A stretch of 64,000 nucleotides of DNA from positions 1,503,239 through 1,567,238 of the forward strand of contig JAQFVV010000185.1 of NCBI GenBank assembly GCA_028023455.1. Reading direction: 5' to 3'. Position 1 is the stretch's first letter. Every line of letters begins with the position of its first letter. The position numbers were made by a program, and so were the translations under genes. The DNA is from Epiperipatus broadwayi (Eukaryota > Onychophora > Udeonychophora > Euonychophora > Peripatidae). The notes below the pieces were generated by a model that saw only the letters and a program-made list of their open reading frames with translations, was not told the origin of the DNA and did not search any database. Shown piece by piece: positions 39,033-53,000 of the stretch.

Positions 39033-39283
39033 GTTAAAACCGGTATAAAAATACCAAAACAGAAAACTTATAGTTTCTTGATAATGAGAATCGTCTATTA
39101 TGTTTCCCCAAGATAAAAAATTTTGAAAAAAAAAAGAATACTTTCCAAGCCACATTTATTTGTGAAGAAAGTCAGACATTGTATTATTTATTAATTTAAA
39201 AAATATGGTTCACTAAGTATTTTTTATTCTTAGTGATAAAAAATATATGTAAATGTGTCCTCTCAATTTGTTATTTATAACCA

Positions 39284-39520
<237 letters not shown>

Positions 39521-39587
39521 AAAATGTTTATATTATAATTTTCTTCATACATGCATACTATATATATATAAAGTGTCTGTTATATAT

Positions 39588-42135
39588 TGTACCGGTAAAA
39601 ATCACCATGCTTAATCACACACGGTAATCCGAATTCAAACCCAGTCCACGTCTAGGAATAAATTCCAAAATGCAAACTAAATTCAAACCCAAAACCCTGG
39701 CATGACCCACCGATGACAACATTACAATGGTACGGGGTTCTCCCTTTACTAGCTCATCGAAAAACACAGACTAAATTACCTACAATCAGCTATTTCATAG
39801 ATATCTTATAGTCGGGATAATTTAATGTATATATTTAAGTTGTCGATACAGACAGCAGGTGATTGGCTAGATTTCGAGAGTAATAATACAAGAGAGACAA
39901 AATTAGGTTAGACAAATTTTTAATAAATTATTGAAAGCATTGAATAATATTATTTACAGGTACGGTAAAACTTTCATATGTATTTTATATAAATTGCTGC
40001 TAGTCATTAATAATCGGTTTAGACTGCTTAACAAAACTCATGCCAATATTTATGTGTTTTAACTGGTTGTATAGGTCGATATGAGAATCAGAGTAACTGG
40101 AGCATTTAAAATATTTAACTACTATTTTATATTAAGTTGTTTTATTTAAATAGTTTCAAACCATTGCGCATACGGATAAATGGGAGGCGATTTTATATAA
40201 AAATATGATATATAATACTGATGTACTGATGGTTGCAGGGATTAATGTATACTACAAATAATAACTTGCGGTGCATTGACGGAATACCGGGCGGCTTGTA
40301 CTTTGACAAGTCTTAATGCCCCCAAGTAGATCCGGGACACTACAACCAGCCGGGCTCATTTTCGAACCCCGGTGATCCAAGAGATTACCTGGAGAAGAAT
40401 TTCTTTCTCTCCATGTGGTAGTAAAACGAGACGCCAACTTAAGCAAAGGTAAAGGCATTGCCACAGTAACATCGAGGAAGAGTGACCGGAAGTGGATTTT
40501 AAAATGAAATTATATAAAACCCTTTCTCTCCGTAACATTTTCTATGCAACAGTCCGATATAACTATTCAATAAAACATGGCGAAATCAAACGATCACTAA
40601 AGTAATAATTAATTAAATTTACTCTGAAACCCATAACTCCCCAGATTGTTCGGAAGGTAATAATAAATTATTATTCTTACTCCGTAATAATATATAACAA
40701 AAGATTATAATAAAATTTTAGACTATTTTAAGTATTTGAGATTTGGAGTATAGATTAAAATATCATGACAAAGTAAAAGAAACAATAAAAATACTTGAAT
40801 ATTTCTCAACTCAACATAAATGATGATTTTTAATTCGATACAAGAAAATTACTTTTAAAATGAATATAATAAATATTATGAGATAACTTTACTGACTTTA
40901 ATTAGAGTTGAGAAATATTATTATTGGCATCGTTTTGTTTGTAAAATAAGTAATAGTAAAATATAAATGTATTCACAAATGGGTTATTAGTAGGCACAAA
41001 TATTAAGAATTATCATCTAAAGACTAGAGCACAGAAATATTAGAGAAGAAATTTACTGACAGGTTTTAGTGTAACATTTTCAAATGGAAAACAAGAAATT
41101 TACATGCAATTAATTAGGTTAACAGATTAAATATAAAATTATTACTGAGAGGAAAGTTAAAAAGTTCATGTAACAACAGTTACCATTCTTTCTTCGTCCG
41201 GCTTTTCTTCTTGCGGTGATATGTATGAAGAACGTAGGCGCGCATTTTGAATTTCTTAGAAAGGCATGGTTAATTTAAATGTTGGAATTTGGAAGACTGG
41301 AAGCACGGAAAACATTACAGATCAGCGGTATGAAAGATTTAAATTGGCAGACCAGGAATCAGCTTCTTGGACTTTAGCCCATCATTATTGCAGTTTACCG
41401 GGCAACTTCTTAATAATGGTTGAAGCGATTTCTCTGGAACAACTACTTTGCTGTCTTGAGACGATCTAAGCACAGCCAAGTCAAAAGTTAGAGTGTCTAT
41501 ATTATATTTAAGATGGCTACAGTTGACCTTTCTGCCTAGTTTTTGTTCATAACTCCGCCTCCTTTGATTTTCTGGCCTCCAGCAATATCTAATTTGACTA
41601 TACAATAGCATTTGCCTTTCTTGATAAGCGTTCTACTTTTCTCATTTATTTTTAAATTTAATACATGATTCTAAATTGACAAAATAATTACATCGGAATT
41701 CGTGAATACAAAAATATACATTCATTATCTTAATTTATCGAAGTACAAATTAATTATTCTATACATTTGTTCAAGTAAGATTTTGATTAAAAATACTGAT
41801 CAAAGGAATGTGACTTTTGATCAGCATTTTTAAATGACTTTGTATAATTTGCAAAATTAAAATTTAAAGAAAATATACACGCAATTGAAACTTTTAAATT
41901 GAGCTAATATAAATCCACAAGCCACACACACACGAATATTATTCACCATGATTTGTGACATTTATACTCATATTCTTTACATTAAATTCTTTTTAAACAA
42001 ACACAAAATAAATAACTTAAAATCTATGTGGCTTGGAATAGAAAAAGTCTCATTGCGGGTAAATAGTGGTTTAGAATTACCGTTCTTAAATGACAATCAT
42101 GAAACTAAGATCGATTCTTCGATCTGTCTGTTTCA
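39588..42135 (+). mobile_element. LTR-like long repeat, copy C
   Basis: This is a 2548 bp unit from TGTACCGGT (after (TA)n) to GATCTGTCTGTTTCA (before (TA)n). CTAGCTCATCG sits at 39749, 161 nt from the TG end. It aligns in blocks with copy D (48998-51712): GAATTCAAACCC, TTGTACTTTGACAAGTC at 40295 versus TTGTATTTTACAAGTC at 49811, TTACCATTCTTTCTTC at 41181 versus TTACCATTTCTTCC at 50771, and the final ATCATGAAACTAAGATCGAT. It is G+C-richer than its flanks. Frames inside it (40252-40538, 41266-41611) have no recognisable domain. Confidence 0.65.
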
Positions 42136-42149
42136 ATATATATATATAT

Positions 42150-44140
42150 ATAAGTGAATGTTGAAAAATATTGCTTTACTTTATGTTCAATAAGCAATAC
42201 GTATTTTATTTTAATCAAAGTTCATCAACAAACACAGCTATTATATGCTATGTGTAATGTAAGTAAATACATTTTGAAAAAAAGTACAGCATATAATTTT
42301 TTTTGAAAAAATTCAGTTTAAGAGAAAATGAGTAGTTTTCTATATGTAATGAAAGATTCTAGGCTATGCAACATTTGTTTATTAACATGATTACTGCTTA
42401 GATTTAGTAGTAAATCATCTGACTATATGACAATGTAACAGTATACATTATGAATTTTTATAAGGAAAGAAAGGAATCATAAAAATCATTCTCAAACTGT
42501 AATTCCAGTTTATGTTGAACACACTATTCATAGCTGATTTTTGCAATTTTTTTTACAAACATTGTAAAGTTATAAGATGTTAATACTGCTAAATTTGAAA
42601 AGCTTTTAAAAATTGCAGTAAGTGCATCAATATAAATTTGAATTATGCTGAGAAATTTATCTAGTACATTCATTTCTTACTTTATTTTATGTACCATATT
42701 TATGATATATGTTTTCCTACTAATGTAAGCTCATCATGTAATTTTTTTACAGTCTTAATTATTTAACAAATGATTTTTGAGAAGTCATGTAACATACAAA
42801 CTCTAAACTAGAAGTCTGATAGTTTTAATTCTATTCAATAAAATGAAATCAGATTTAATTTAGCTTTTCACTCTGGTAGATGGGAATCCAAATAGAAAAT
42901 GTTAACTCGTGAATATATTATTTGTTTTATATTTGATTATATACTTAGAATACTTTAATTCATATATAATCAAATATTTATAATTATTTTAATAAAAGGC
43001 GTTATGAAAAGCAAATTCTATCAGTTTTCTATTTAAGAAAAACTTTAAAACATCCTTTTATAATTGCGTCTGTTTGATATAAATTTATTTTTAAAACATA
43101 AATTTCAGTTTTATCTGAAGTAATTTTTTGAGTTGTTTAAAATAAAATAAAATTTAAACGTGAATGATAACAATTAATATATTTCCGCTTATTATTTAGT
43201 CATAAATAACACAAATAATCAAATAGATGGGAAAATAACTTTTAGTATATACCATTTATTATTTGATTAAATTTTAAAAATTTTTTCAATCATTATTAAT
43301 AAACCTCATGATAAAAATATTTTCAAGTATAAACCAGTTTTTTAAAGGTATGGTTTCCATTCTTCACGTCACTTCACATCTCTTCCTTTCTGCTTATTTG
43401 AATTTATTTATAGCAAACATTTATACATTTTTGGAATTAAATTATCATCATATACTTCTATTTTAAATTGCATAATTATTATACTGACTGCAGAAGGGAG
43501 TTTGTTAACAGAATAAAAAAAAAACCCTTTTGGTTCCTCTTGGAGGTCTTAAAAGAACTGAACAGAGAAAATTCGTAATGTTTATTCTATATGTTTTTGT
43601 CATTGCAGCTGTAATTACTATATGGTTATTAATTGACTATACAAAAATGGGTAGTCTGCTCAGCAAGATGCATCAGCCAATATATGAGTTTGTTGATTTT
43701 TTAGCTCTGAATATATGATCAAAAAGTCTGTGGTCTCTCTTTGAAGAAGCCTAATAGTTTTTAACATTAATGCCAGTTTTGTTGTTTTGATGGAGATTGC
43801 ATGTGTGCATGAATTATGACCTTTACTGCCAGATGCTGAAATTTTACTATCCAAGATAAACATTAGTGGCCAAACACAGAAGGTATTGCAAATCATTGAT
43901 GCAAATTCAGGGTATCATTCAATGACAACTGCTTGCTAGATACATGCAACTGTATATCACTCTAAAGTGAACAAAGATTGCATGTATTGGAAAAAAATTA
44001 TAATGTTAAATGAAATATTGTTGGATTTTTGTAAAGATAGATGACATTACAATTGATTTAAAAAGTAAATATGTATTTGACCTCAAAGAAATAAATACTG
44101 TAAATTGAATGGCATAAAATGTATTGTAATTATAAAAGTT
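42150..44140. other. AT-rich DNA, no supported gene
   Basis: A 62-codon plus-strand frame at 43530-43718 contains one hydrophobic segment (FILYVFVIAAVITIWLLI), but nothing else supports a gene. The remainder is low complexity. Confidence 0.4.
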
Positions 44141-44149
44141 GAAGAATAA

Positions 44150-46555
44150 AATTGAGGAGATTAATGCACATCAGTCAGAGTGACAAGATTAGTTATTTAA
44201 CTTAATAAGAAATAACAAATAAAGATAACTCAAGCTTATGTCCAAACAAGTTGTTATTGTGATGAAGAAGTAGAGGATTTTATATAAATGTTTAAAAGGA
44301 TTTGGATGAACACAAACAACATTTTAAAATTATCATTGTAGGTTCTAATGCTAGAAAAGATGAAAATGATAAAGATAAATTTGGTTATAGTGTTAGAAAT
44401 TAGAGAGAACATAGACTTGTGGAATTTTCAGAAAAATAAAAACTATATATTATGAATTCATTCTTTGAGAAAAATGCTAAACAGGTTTAGACATGGAAGC
44501 ATAACAAATGAAGGTATAGCATAATTAGATTATATTTTAATTAACAGAAAAATCTGCTATAGGAAATAACCCTTGGTTAGTGGAATGTAAGATAATGTTA
44601 ATGTAAAACTAAAGGCATAAAGATTATTGAATAAAATAGGGGCCACAGTTGATATTTCTAACCTTTAGAACTTTCAAATGAATTTAAATTAAAACTTACC
44701 AATCATTTTAAAATATTAACAGACTTTCAAGATGGTTCTTATTTGAATAAAATCAATAGGAAGATAATGGATATATTACTACAAACTGTAATAAAACAGC
44801 TGATACAAAGAAACATTTTTATCAATAAAATATCTACTAAAATAAGAGAATGTTTGAAGAAAAGAAGAAGTATAATAATTTATAAAGATGATCCATTAAA
44901 AAGAATTGGATATTAGAGTTTTGTAAAATGATATAAAAAGAGTTAATAATGAAATAAAAATATACTTATGAATTAGCAAGAAAAACTATAGAAGAGAATA
45001 AATCATTCGAAGAATAAAATAACATTTTGCTATTTATAGGAAACTTATTTTTGCAATATAAAAAAGATAAAACATTTACTAAAAAGCAATATAGGATTAT
45101 GAAATATAAAATAACAGGAAAACAAAGTTATCCCTACAATTACAATATATTCTAAATTACACAGCAACCTAAATAGAAAAGTGAGATGTGCAATTAAATA
45201 TATGAAAAGGAAAAAAGTTTCAGATAAAATGAAATTATAATCATCAGCATTAAAAAAGCAGTTTAACAAATATAAAAATTGTTGGCAACATTTTTATTCC
45301 CAATACCTAAATAATTAAGGTGCATTAAATGATTAGAAGGGTGCATTACTAATATTAATATTCAAAAATGTGATAATGAAGATATTAAAAATTACAGACC
45401 TATTAATTTTTTATCAGCTCTATACATATTTTTTTCAAGGTAATTGAAATAAATCTACAGAAAACTTTGGATTTTAACCAAGTCTGAATTTAAAATTGTT
45501 TTAGCAAAATATATCATAACCAAAGTATTAATAGAAGTTGTAGAATGGACAAATACAAATGAGTTGCCATTATATCCTGGGTTTTGTAGATTATAAAAAG
45601 ACATTTCATAATATGAGTATTTCAACAGATATTAGTTCACTGGATCATCAAAGTATAAAACAGGATTTTTTCATATATTCAAAAATATTTATCATAATGC
45701 AACAGTAGTGATTAAATTACATGGTAATACTAAAAAGAGTAGCATTGAGAAGATATATGAAAGGGTGATTCATATATTAAGAGCTGTTTGCAGAAGTTTT
45801 AGAACTAGTTTGTGAATAGAGGTAGAAATCTAAAGGAGTAAACAAAAATAGTAATTAGTTAAGCCATTTAAATTTTGCAGGTGATGTGATCTCTTTTGAA
45901 AATAATGCTTTCAAATGAAGGAATAAAAGCAAAACTAAAGATAATTGTTAAAACATTTAAAGCAATGTACAATGGAGTTTCTCAAAAATAGAAAGTAACA
46001 TTTTATATTAATAAGTTAGAAAAAGTTAACAGTTATAAATACCTAAGTCAGATTATTAATATTGTTGAAGACATAACTGATGAAAGTAATCATAAAATTA
46101 AACTGGATTGGAGTGTTTTGATAGAAATAATTTAAGATTAAAATGAAATATGCCTTTGTTTTGAAAACACATTTTTTAATAAATGTATTCTATTAATTCT
46201 TGCTAATGGATCTGAGACTGGATAACATAACAGAAGAGTAATAGAAGGAATTTAGACCACCCATCAAAATATGAAGCGATGTATGTTACAAATACAAGAA
46301 AGAATTAAAAATAAATTACATGGGTGAAAAAGCAAATTGGTAAGAAACATCTGAAATGGAACTGGGCTGGCCATATTGCTAGAAGAAATGATAGTAGCTG
46401 GGCAATTGAATTCTTAAAGTAGATGCCAAGAGATTGTAAAAATCTTAGATCAAGACTACTTGTGAGCTGGATGGATGAAATAAAAAAATTTTCTGATATG
46501 ATATGAAGAATAGAGGCTAGAAGAAATTGTTTAAATTTGAAATCATCCTACAATA
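44150..46555 (+). pseudogene. Near full-length but decayed RTE-clade LINE
   Basis: The endonuclease part is readable at 44230-44640: CDEEVEDF, IIVGSNARKDEND, RLVEFSEK, YIMNSFFEKNAK and LDYILINRK, the standard order of the APE-like domain. RT follows: NYRPINFLSALY at 45391; the YEKAF box decayed at about 45590; and LNFAGDVISF at about 45868, where FADD is expected (catalytic Asp changed to Gly). The C-terminus keeps GHIARRNDSSWAIEFL, MPRDCKN and SWMDEIKK (46370-46490). There are many stops and frameshifts. Its 3' tail (ATTGATAATGATTGA...GATGAT) is interrupted by a hairpin element and resumes at 46912. Confidence 0.85.
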
Positions 46556-46566
46556 TATTGATAATG

Positions 46567-46911
46567 GTTATACATTTAAAGATCAGCCTTTCAAGCTAAT
46601 GTGCATGCACTTTTTACGTGTATTAATAATAAATGAATACTTTCATTTCCTATATCATAACAGTAATTTAAAGTTAGTGGTTTATCCTCACGCTTTCATT
46701 TCCAGTACTAAAAATCTGCCCATATATAAGCATTTGGGTTGGAAAGAATAAGTGGATTCATTTTATTCTTTCATAAATGCTATATCTCGTGTTGGGAATG
46801 AAAGTTTTCATTTATTATTAACACTCATAAAAAGTGTATGCACAATAGCTTGAAAGGCTGATCTTTAAATGTATTACGATTAGAAACATAGCACTATATA
46901 AAATAAATGCT
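46567..46911. mobile_element. Hairpin element, family HP, inside the RTE 3' end
   Basis: TATTGATAATG lies at 46556-46566 and 46912-46922. Removing the insert restores the RTE 3' tail. The arms are homologous to the 3.36 kb copy (ATACATTTAAAGATCAGCC near the left; the reverse complement near 46850). The loop is homologous to that of the 6.65 kb copy (CATATATAAGCATTTGGGTT, then GAATAAGTGGATTC). The right end is TATAAAATAAATGCT; the left end lacks the last ~37 nt. This copy bridges the two sequence subfamilies. Confidence 0.75.
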
Positions 46912-46950
46912 TATTGATAATGATTGAAAATGACCATGATGATAATTATG
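46912..46950 (+). pseudogene. Displaced 3' tail of the RTE LINE
   Basis: ATTGATAATGATTGAAAATG followed by ACCATGATGATAA is the decayed (GAT)n-type tail expected directly after the WIDND terminus. Confidence 0.6.
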
Positions 46951-46959
46951 CTATAAATG

Positions 46960-48530
46960 TATTGAAAAAAAAACTATATTGTTAACTTTTAAGAACTCAT
47001 TTGCTTTTTTTCCCACTGAACAATGTTTTTCAAAAACAACCAAAAATATAACATTACCCCAATCACTTTTTTATAGGTATCAGTAACTTTAGATGTTCCA
47101 AGCATTAATTACTCACAAATATTCTTAAGAATTTATTTTGTAGTACCTATAAACATTCACTTCAGTACAAATTACAATCACTATTCTCCAAATTATATTT
47201 GTAATTGTAAAAAAAAAAACTCCATGCAAAAGTTTTTGCTGCAAGGGATATAAATCTGATTTATTTTAAATCTCATTATCTTAGATCTTTTAATTATATA
47301 TTTTGTTAATAGCAGTTTTGGCAGAGACATGGTAATCAACTTCTTAAAAAAAACTTTTATTTATAGAATTATAACTTTATTATAATTTTACCAATGTTTT
47401 TAATAAATAAATATATTGTGTTTTGGTTCAATGCATTATAGATCTCATTATAACTTTAGATATTAAAATACAAGAATAAATTATACTAACAAATAGAAAG
47501 CAATGACAAACAATAACTATAATGATCGAATAATATTATGCAGAAAAAACTTGGAAAATATATACGTACTTTATTCTAATACAAAACTAAAAGTCAGTTA
47601 TATTTATTAATATATTAACTATTAATATTATGAAGTAAAATTAATTACAAACAAACATATGCCAATCTCAAACATTTTATTACATTTGATTCCTGATAAT
47701 AGTACTTTATAATTTGATAATAAAAATAGACTTAAGCCTCATATATTAGTGAAACCCAATTAATAATATTTCACTAAAATGCGATAAATCTCCCCTAACT
47801 CCCTCCTCAATCAAATATAAATTCGTCTAAACAATTTAATTCCAGAATCTAATAAAATAAGATTTCTCTTTATTTTAATTTTATCACAATTAATATAACA
47901 ATAAATACAATTTATGCATTTGATTAATAATAATTTTTGAAATACAAGTTTGATTTTAAAAATGACTGGGAATTTATTACTTTATACTTATAGAAAATAC
48001 GATAATTAGTAGAAAATATTTTGGATATATTTTCGTTATACTGTTTTGATACAAGTGGAAAACTAATTGTTGCACATAGAAACCAATGATTGTAGTTTGA
48101 CTTAAAGCAGAAATTGATTCCGAATTTATTTAGAAAACGATTGCTATATGAAGAGACATTGCTGAATATAAAGATAATAGACGCACAATGTTGAATGTAT
48201 GTCTACCTTAGTATTTGGATTTAACCCCATAATTGTTGAATATTATTGTCATGATGATATAAATATTATAGAGAATTGTTTGTATTAGAGAATTTTTGGA
48301 AGACTACATGGCGTATTAATGTCTTCTATTTAATTTGATAATTTTTATTTGGGTATTTCATTATTGTTAGTACTCTTCCATGCAGGTCATTTCCACTTTG
48401 AACATTTGGGACTGAAGATTTAACGCTATTATTAATTCCTGGAAATGACTTTTGAATATTTTGTACTTCAAGATGAAATTCAGTGATTTGAGTCTCATAT
48501 GTTTAAAATGTCACTACAGAAGACCAGATC
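46960..48530. other. AT-rich DNA, no supported feature
   Basis: Only short frames. No repeat was recognised. Confidence 0.5.
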
Positions 48531-48587
48531 CTTCCTTTATATATATATATAAAACAAAATAAATGTCCGCTAATATCAATAATACAA

Positions 48588-48978
48588 TAACAAAACTTAA
48601 ATATATTCCAAACAACGGTAAACAATTTATAATACAATATAAATAAAAACTCAATAAAAACTCATAAAGAAATATTTTCGATTATATTCATAATCATTTT
48701 CAACTCAACTTTCAAAATGGAATCATCTATTACCAACCGAAAACACATGTCGATTTAAATATCCCACAATTCATTAATCCTAACATTCAATTTGAATTGT
48801 GGGATATTTAAATCGACATGTGTTTCCGGTTGGTAATAGATGATTCCATTTTGAAAGTTGAGTTGAAAATGATTATGAATATAATCGAAAATATTTCTTT
48901 ATGAGTTTTTATTGAGTTTTTATTTATATTGTATTATAAATTGTTTACCGTTGTTTGGAATATATTTATGTTTTGTTA
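48588..48978. mobile_element. 391 bp near-perfect palindrome
   Basis: Arms of about 186 nt (48588-48773 and 48793-48978) differ at only a couple of positions. The loop is 19 nt. The outer ends read TAACAAAAC inward. The right end abuts (TA)n and then LTR-like copy D. On the left, 36 nt of unrelated sequence separate it from a short (TA)n. It has no coding content. It is either a foldback MITE or a recent inverted duplication. Confidence 0.85.
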
Positions 48979-48997
48979 TATATATATATATATATAT
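48979..48997. repeat. (TA)n microsatellite
   Basis: Short tract between the palindrome and LTR-like copy D. Confidence 0.9.
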
Positions 48998-51710
48998 TGT
49001 ACTGGTCGAAAAACATCCACCACCTAAACTGCAAGTCAGATCCAAACTCAGCTGAACCAAAGTGAATTCAAACCCAACTCACCAGCTCAAATCAATGGAT
49101 GATCTAAATCAACAGCACAGTGCTAAGTGCCAAGGAACTAGCTCAATGGTTGGTGAGGATTAGAGACCCCTGAACTGATACTAATATCAGATAATCAATT
49201 AACTAAGATAATTTTAAATCAAATCATCTGTATATGTTCAGGTTGCCAACACAGACAGTGAGCCTGAACATTAAATAATTATTGAATGAAAGAGTTAAGA
49301 AACCAAGTGTGTTAATAAAATATTTAATAATACTAGTAATAGTTTTGGTTCAACCTTTAAATGATGATTATTGATTACTTCTAGTCCTTAAGCAAAGATT
49401 ATAATTGTAATAAGAATGGCAGTTCCTATTATATGCCAACGAGTATTATGCAATTATATGTCTATGCCCCCAACAAGAAACTAAAGGCAGATAAAGGTAT
49501 TCAGTCATAAAGGAAATTATTATTCTAATTTTATACGAAAGAATGTAAGATTTATTTTCACATTTGCAAATCCATTCATGAAGAGCAAGATACATATTTT
49601 AGGGCATAACTTTAATCTTTATTAGAAAACTTATTTAATTTGAGATGAGTAAGAATTTGTTTGACTTTAATTGAAATCACTTCATCACAAATTACGAGCA
49701 TAAGAGCAGGCTTTACTGGAACAGAGAGGTAATGGTGCTGATGAATTATGAGCTGTAAAAGGAACATGAAAGATAATAGCTGGTTGGTGATTTAAGTGGT
49801 ATGTCAGCTTGTATTTTACAAGTCTTACTACCCTTTAAGAAGATGTGGAACACAGGGAAAAACAGGCCAAGTCATAGCTATCAACTTTTGGTGTTCCAAA
49901 TATAAAATGAGCAGGGGAGGAAGTGCTTTCTTCCTCTATAATTAAAATATCAGTAATATCACTACCGACAAGCCTATGGAGTGGAAGATTGCCTTATGTC
50001 AGCAACGTTTGAAGATGATGACTTGATAGTAACCATTTGAAAAATAAAACCCAATTTATTATAGAACGCTCTACATGATGACTTGATCAAATTAATTAAA
50101 GTCAAATGAGCTTTTAACTAAAATTATTTTAAAATATTTATAAAATTATATTAATTATGCCCCAAACATCGTGCCCTTCCTGAATCTTAATAGAAAGTAA
50201 CAGAAATTTGAATTAGAATACAGTATATTTAGTTGATTCCTTTAGTGACCCTCTTTTGCAAAATATTTTAACATTATATATGAGTAAATAAATATTGGTG
50301 AAATGAAAAAATTGCTGGTGCATAGATTAGAAACAGAGCTAATAATTTATTATTGGCCAATTATAAAAATAGTAAACATTTAATAATTTCTTTCAATTTG
50401 ATGATTAATAGAATGTATAAATTTAGTTCTAATGGGTGAGAATTACTATTAGACTTAATATTATATTATTTGCATAAAGCAAATGGAACAAAGAAGCTCA
50501 TCGAGTCAAAGGATTATTGGCATATAATTAAAAATAAACAACATTAATAAATCACACAATAAATATATTTAATATAGTAAATGAACTGCCATCATAAGAA
50601 AGAAAAGTTAAAGTTAAAGACTAGAGGTAGAGAGAATTACTATAAATTTAAAAAGCATAAATAAAAGAAAGTTTTGTACAGATTTACATTAAAGAATGGA
50701 AAGAGCTTTTAAAGGGAGTGTAAAGTAATGATCGGAATGGCCAGAGAGTCATGGTTCATTATGGAAATATATTACCATTTCTTCCAGAGCTGGTTCCTTA
50801 GTTTACACATTCAGGTTGGTAAAATGAAGGCATGCATTTGGTCAATTACTTGAACAGCATTTTAATGGATTTTCATGATTTTAGCAGCGTGATTGGTCCA
50901 GAAAGGATTTACAAGCTTCATTGAAGATTTTCAGGGGACTTCAGCACAGTAGCCAGATTTCTGATGTTTTAGCCCTTTACCATGATCAAAACACTATTTA
51001 AATTCATGATTTTAAGATGCACAGAATTTAATGGCACTTCTCTACAACAAAGATGGCTTCTTTTTTTCAAACTTTTCCAGAGCTATTTATACTGTATCTA
51101 ATGCCTTCGGGCTGGCGCTTCTTTCATTATCAATGTTACAAAATTTACTAGTTGTTTTTAGATACATTCCTTTGATAAGGCTTTCAAACTCATTAAGTTG
51201 AATTCATTTTCTAATTAGAAAATGAAAAAATAATTTTAATTAGGAAATCCTTACATTTTAAATACTTATCTTTTTTTATACTTAATAAAACTTTACCCAT
51301 TGTTTTGGAAAGGGAACATCTGAAAGCTTATCGAAAGAATGTAGCTTTTAATCACTAAAAATTTTAACAAATTATTTAAAGTAAAATCAAAACATTCCCG
51401 ATGCAATGAAACTTTCAAACAACTATATATATTTAAATATTTCTAAATATATATGCACAATCCATGCAGTTATAATATATATAAATTCATGACTAATTTT
51501 ATCATGAATTTATTAATAGCATTGATTAATTTAAACTCAAATGAATTAATTTTAACACACATTTATGTAATAGTTTTTCTTTATGGAAATTAGCGTGGAC
51601 TGAACGTATAAAGCCCCATTGCACCGGAAATTTAAGGTTAGTACTAGGGTTTGAAGTGGGCTTATTGCTAGATATCATGAAGCTAGCATCGAACTCAGAT
51701 CTGACTGCTT

Positions 51711-51712
<2 letters not shown>
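48998..51712 (+). mobile_element. LTR-like long repeat, copy D
   Basis: This is a 2715 bp unit from TGTACTGGT to GATCTGACTGCTTCA, with (TA)n on both sides. CTAGCTCAATGG lies at 49138, 140 nt from the TG end. The 3' block ATCATGAAGCTAGCATCGAA matches copies A and C. No coding frames were recognised. It could be a solo LTR of an unseen Ty3-type element, or a non-autonomous element of another kind. Confidence 0.65.

Positions 51713-51748
<36 letters not shown>
51713..51748. repeat. (TA)n microsatellite
   Basis: About 17 units after copy D. Confidence 0.93.
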
Positions 51749-51751
<3 letters not shown>

Positions 51752-51880
51752 ATCTATTATTTCTAATATACTTTTCACAATTTCCAACATTACAATAACT
51801 TCTATTTGCCCGACTCTGTTACACTAATGACATTTTATTCTTTATTAATTTGTGAGTGTTTGCTTTTTTGATATTCTTTT

Positions 51881-53000
51881 TTAAAATTTAAGTATAATTT
51901 TCCATTGGGCACCACTTCCTCCAATTTGGGGACAACAATTTATTTCTGTTTGAAAGAATTCTTCATTAGAGTTTGGAAAATTTGGTTCTTTAGTTACATA
52001 ATGGACTTTATGACTTAGTAAGTGTTTTATTAGAGTCTCAGCTATCTTTTTTAAAATCTTATTACTAAGTTCAATAAAAACAAAGCTTCTTGAAGAAAAA
52101 AATTCAGTATAATTTATTGTATTAATTAGATTTTAATTATTAAGTACTTTAAAATATTCATCAAGAGTGAGTTTATCAAGGATATGCTATTCATTCCTAT
52201 TATTTGACTGAATTACAATGCTGAAAATTGATTTGCTAAGTGAAATATTGGTTATATTTTTTCCAATAATCATTTAATTTTACAAACATTTTCAAGTAAA
52301 TTTTTAAAAATTTTACTCTTCTGGTACATTAAATATGTACAATTAGTATGATTGCTATTTTTTTTTTCCAATATTTTATTTTTTTTCTTTATATTTAAGC
52401 TGCTACTAATGTTCATTTCAGGTTGATTCACTATGTAATTTTGTGTTTCTTGTTATGAAGTATTATTGTCTTCATTCTGTGTGTTCACGGTTTTTACAAG
52501 ACTGATTTCCAAATTTAAAATAAGACTTAGATCACATAATTTCTCAATGTTTTTTGGAGTTACCTAATACCCAATGACAATTTCTCAGTTTTTTTTTTAC
52601 ATAATATAATTTCAGGTTGACATAACATTTTTCTTAAAGTATTTTTTAATCTTTTTACTTTTTAGCATGTTCTGCCATTATAAAACTATATAAATATTTA
52701 ATCATTTGAGCAATTTCTCCAAACATTTTCAGGTCATGTCATGATATGATTGGCCATTAACCCACTCTCTTCTAGAATACCACTGCAGATATTATGTTCA
52801 TTTGATGGCAAAAACTAGAACTAAAGTAATGTTAATTTTTAATTAAAACATCTCAAGGATATCAAAGCTACATATTGGCAGTTTTTTTTGCCAAAAAGTG
52901 ATGGTGAAAGCTTTTGGAAGAGCTATGTGCTTTTATTTAGATTTCAAAAACAAAAACGTATACTTTCCATAATTTGTTGACATATTTATAATTATTTTTA
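51881..53000 (-). pseudogene. Unidentified decayed protein-coding region
   Basis: The minus strand reads as protein over about 1.1 kb with few interruptions for such AT-rich DNA. From N- to C-terminus: SLFGKKNCQYVALISLRCF; NEHNICSGILEESGLMANHI; KMFGEIAQMIKYLYSFIMAE; NIEKLCDLSLILNLEISLVK; then an 83-codon open stretch (52132-51884) including IELSNKILKKIAETLIKHLL, HKVHYVTKEPNFPNSNEEFF and CCPQIGGSGAQWKI. Frame changes and several stops separate these pieces. I recognise no family. It may be a processed or transposon-borne gene relic. Confidence 0.4.

Noticed and set aside
43530-43718. Small membrane-protein gene
   Set aside because: One hydrophobic stretch in AT-rich DNA is expected by chance; no supporting signals or similarity.
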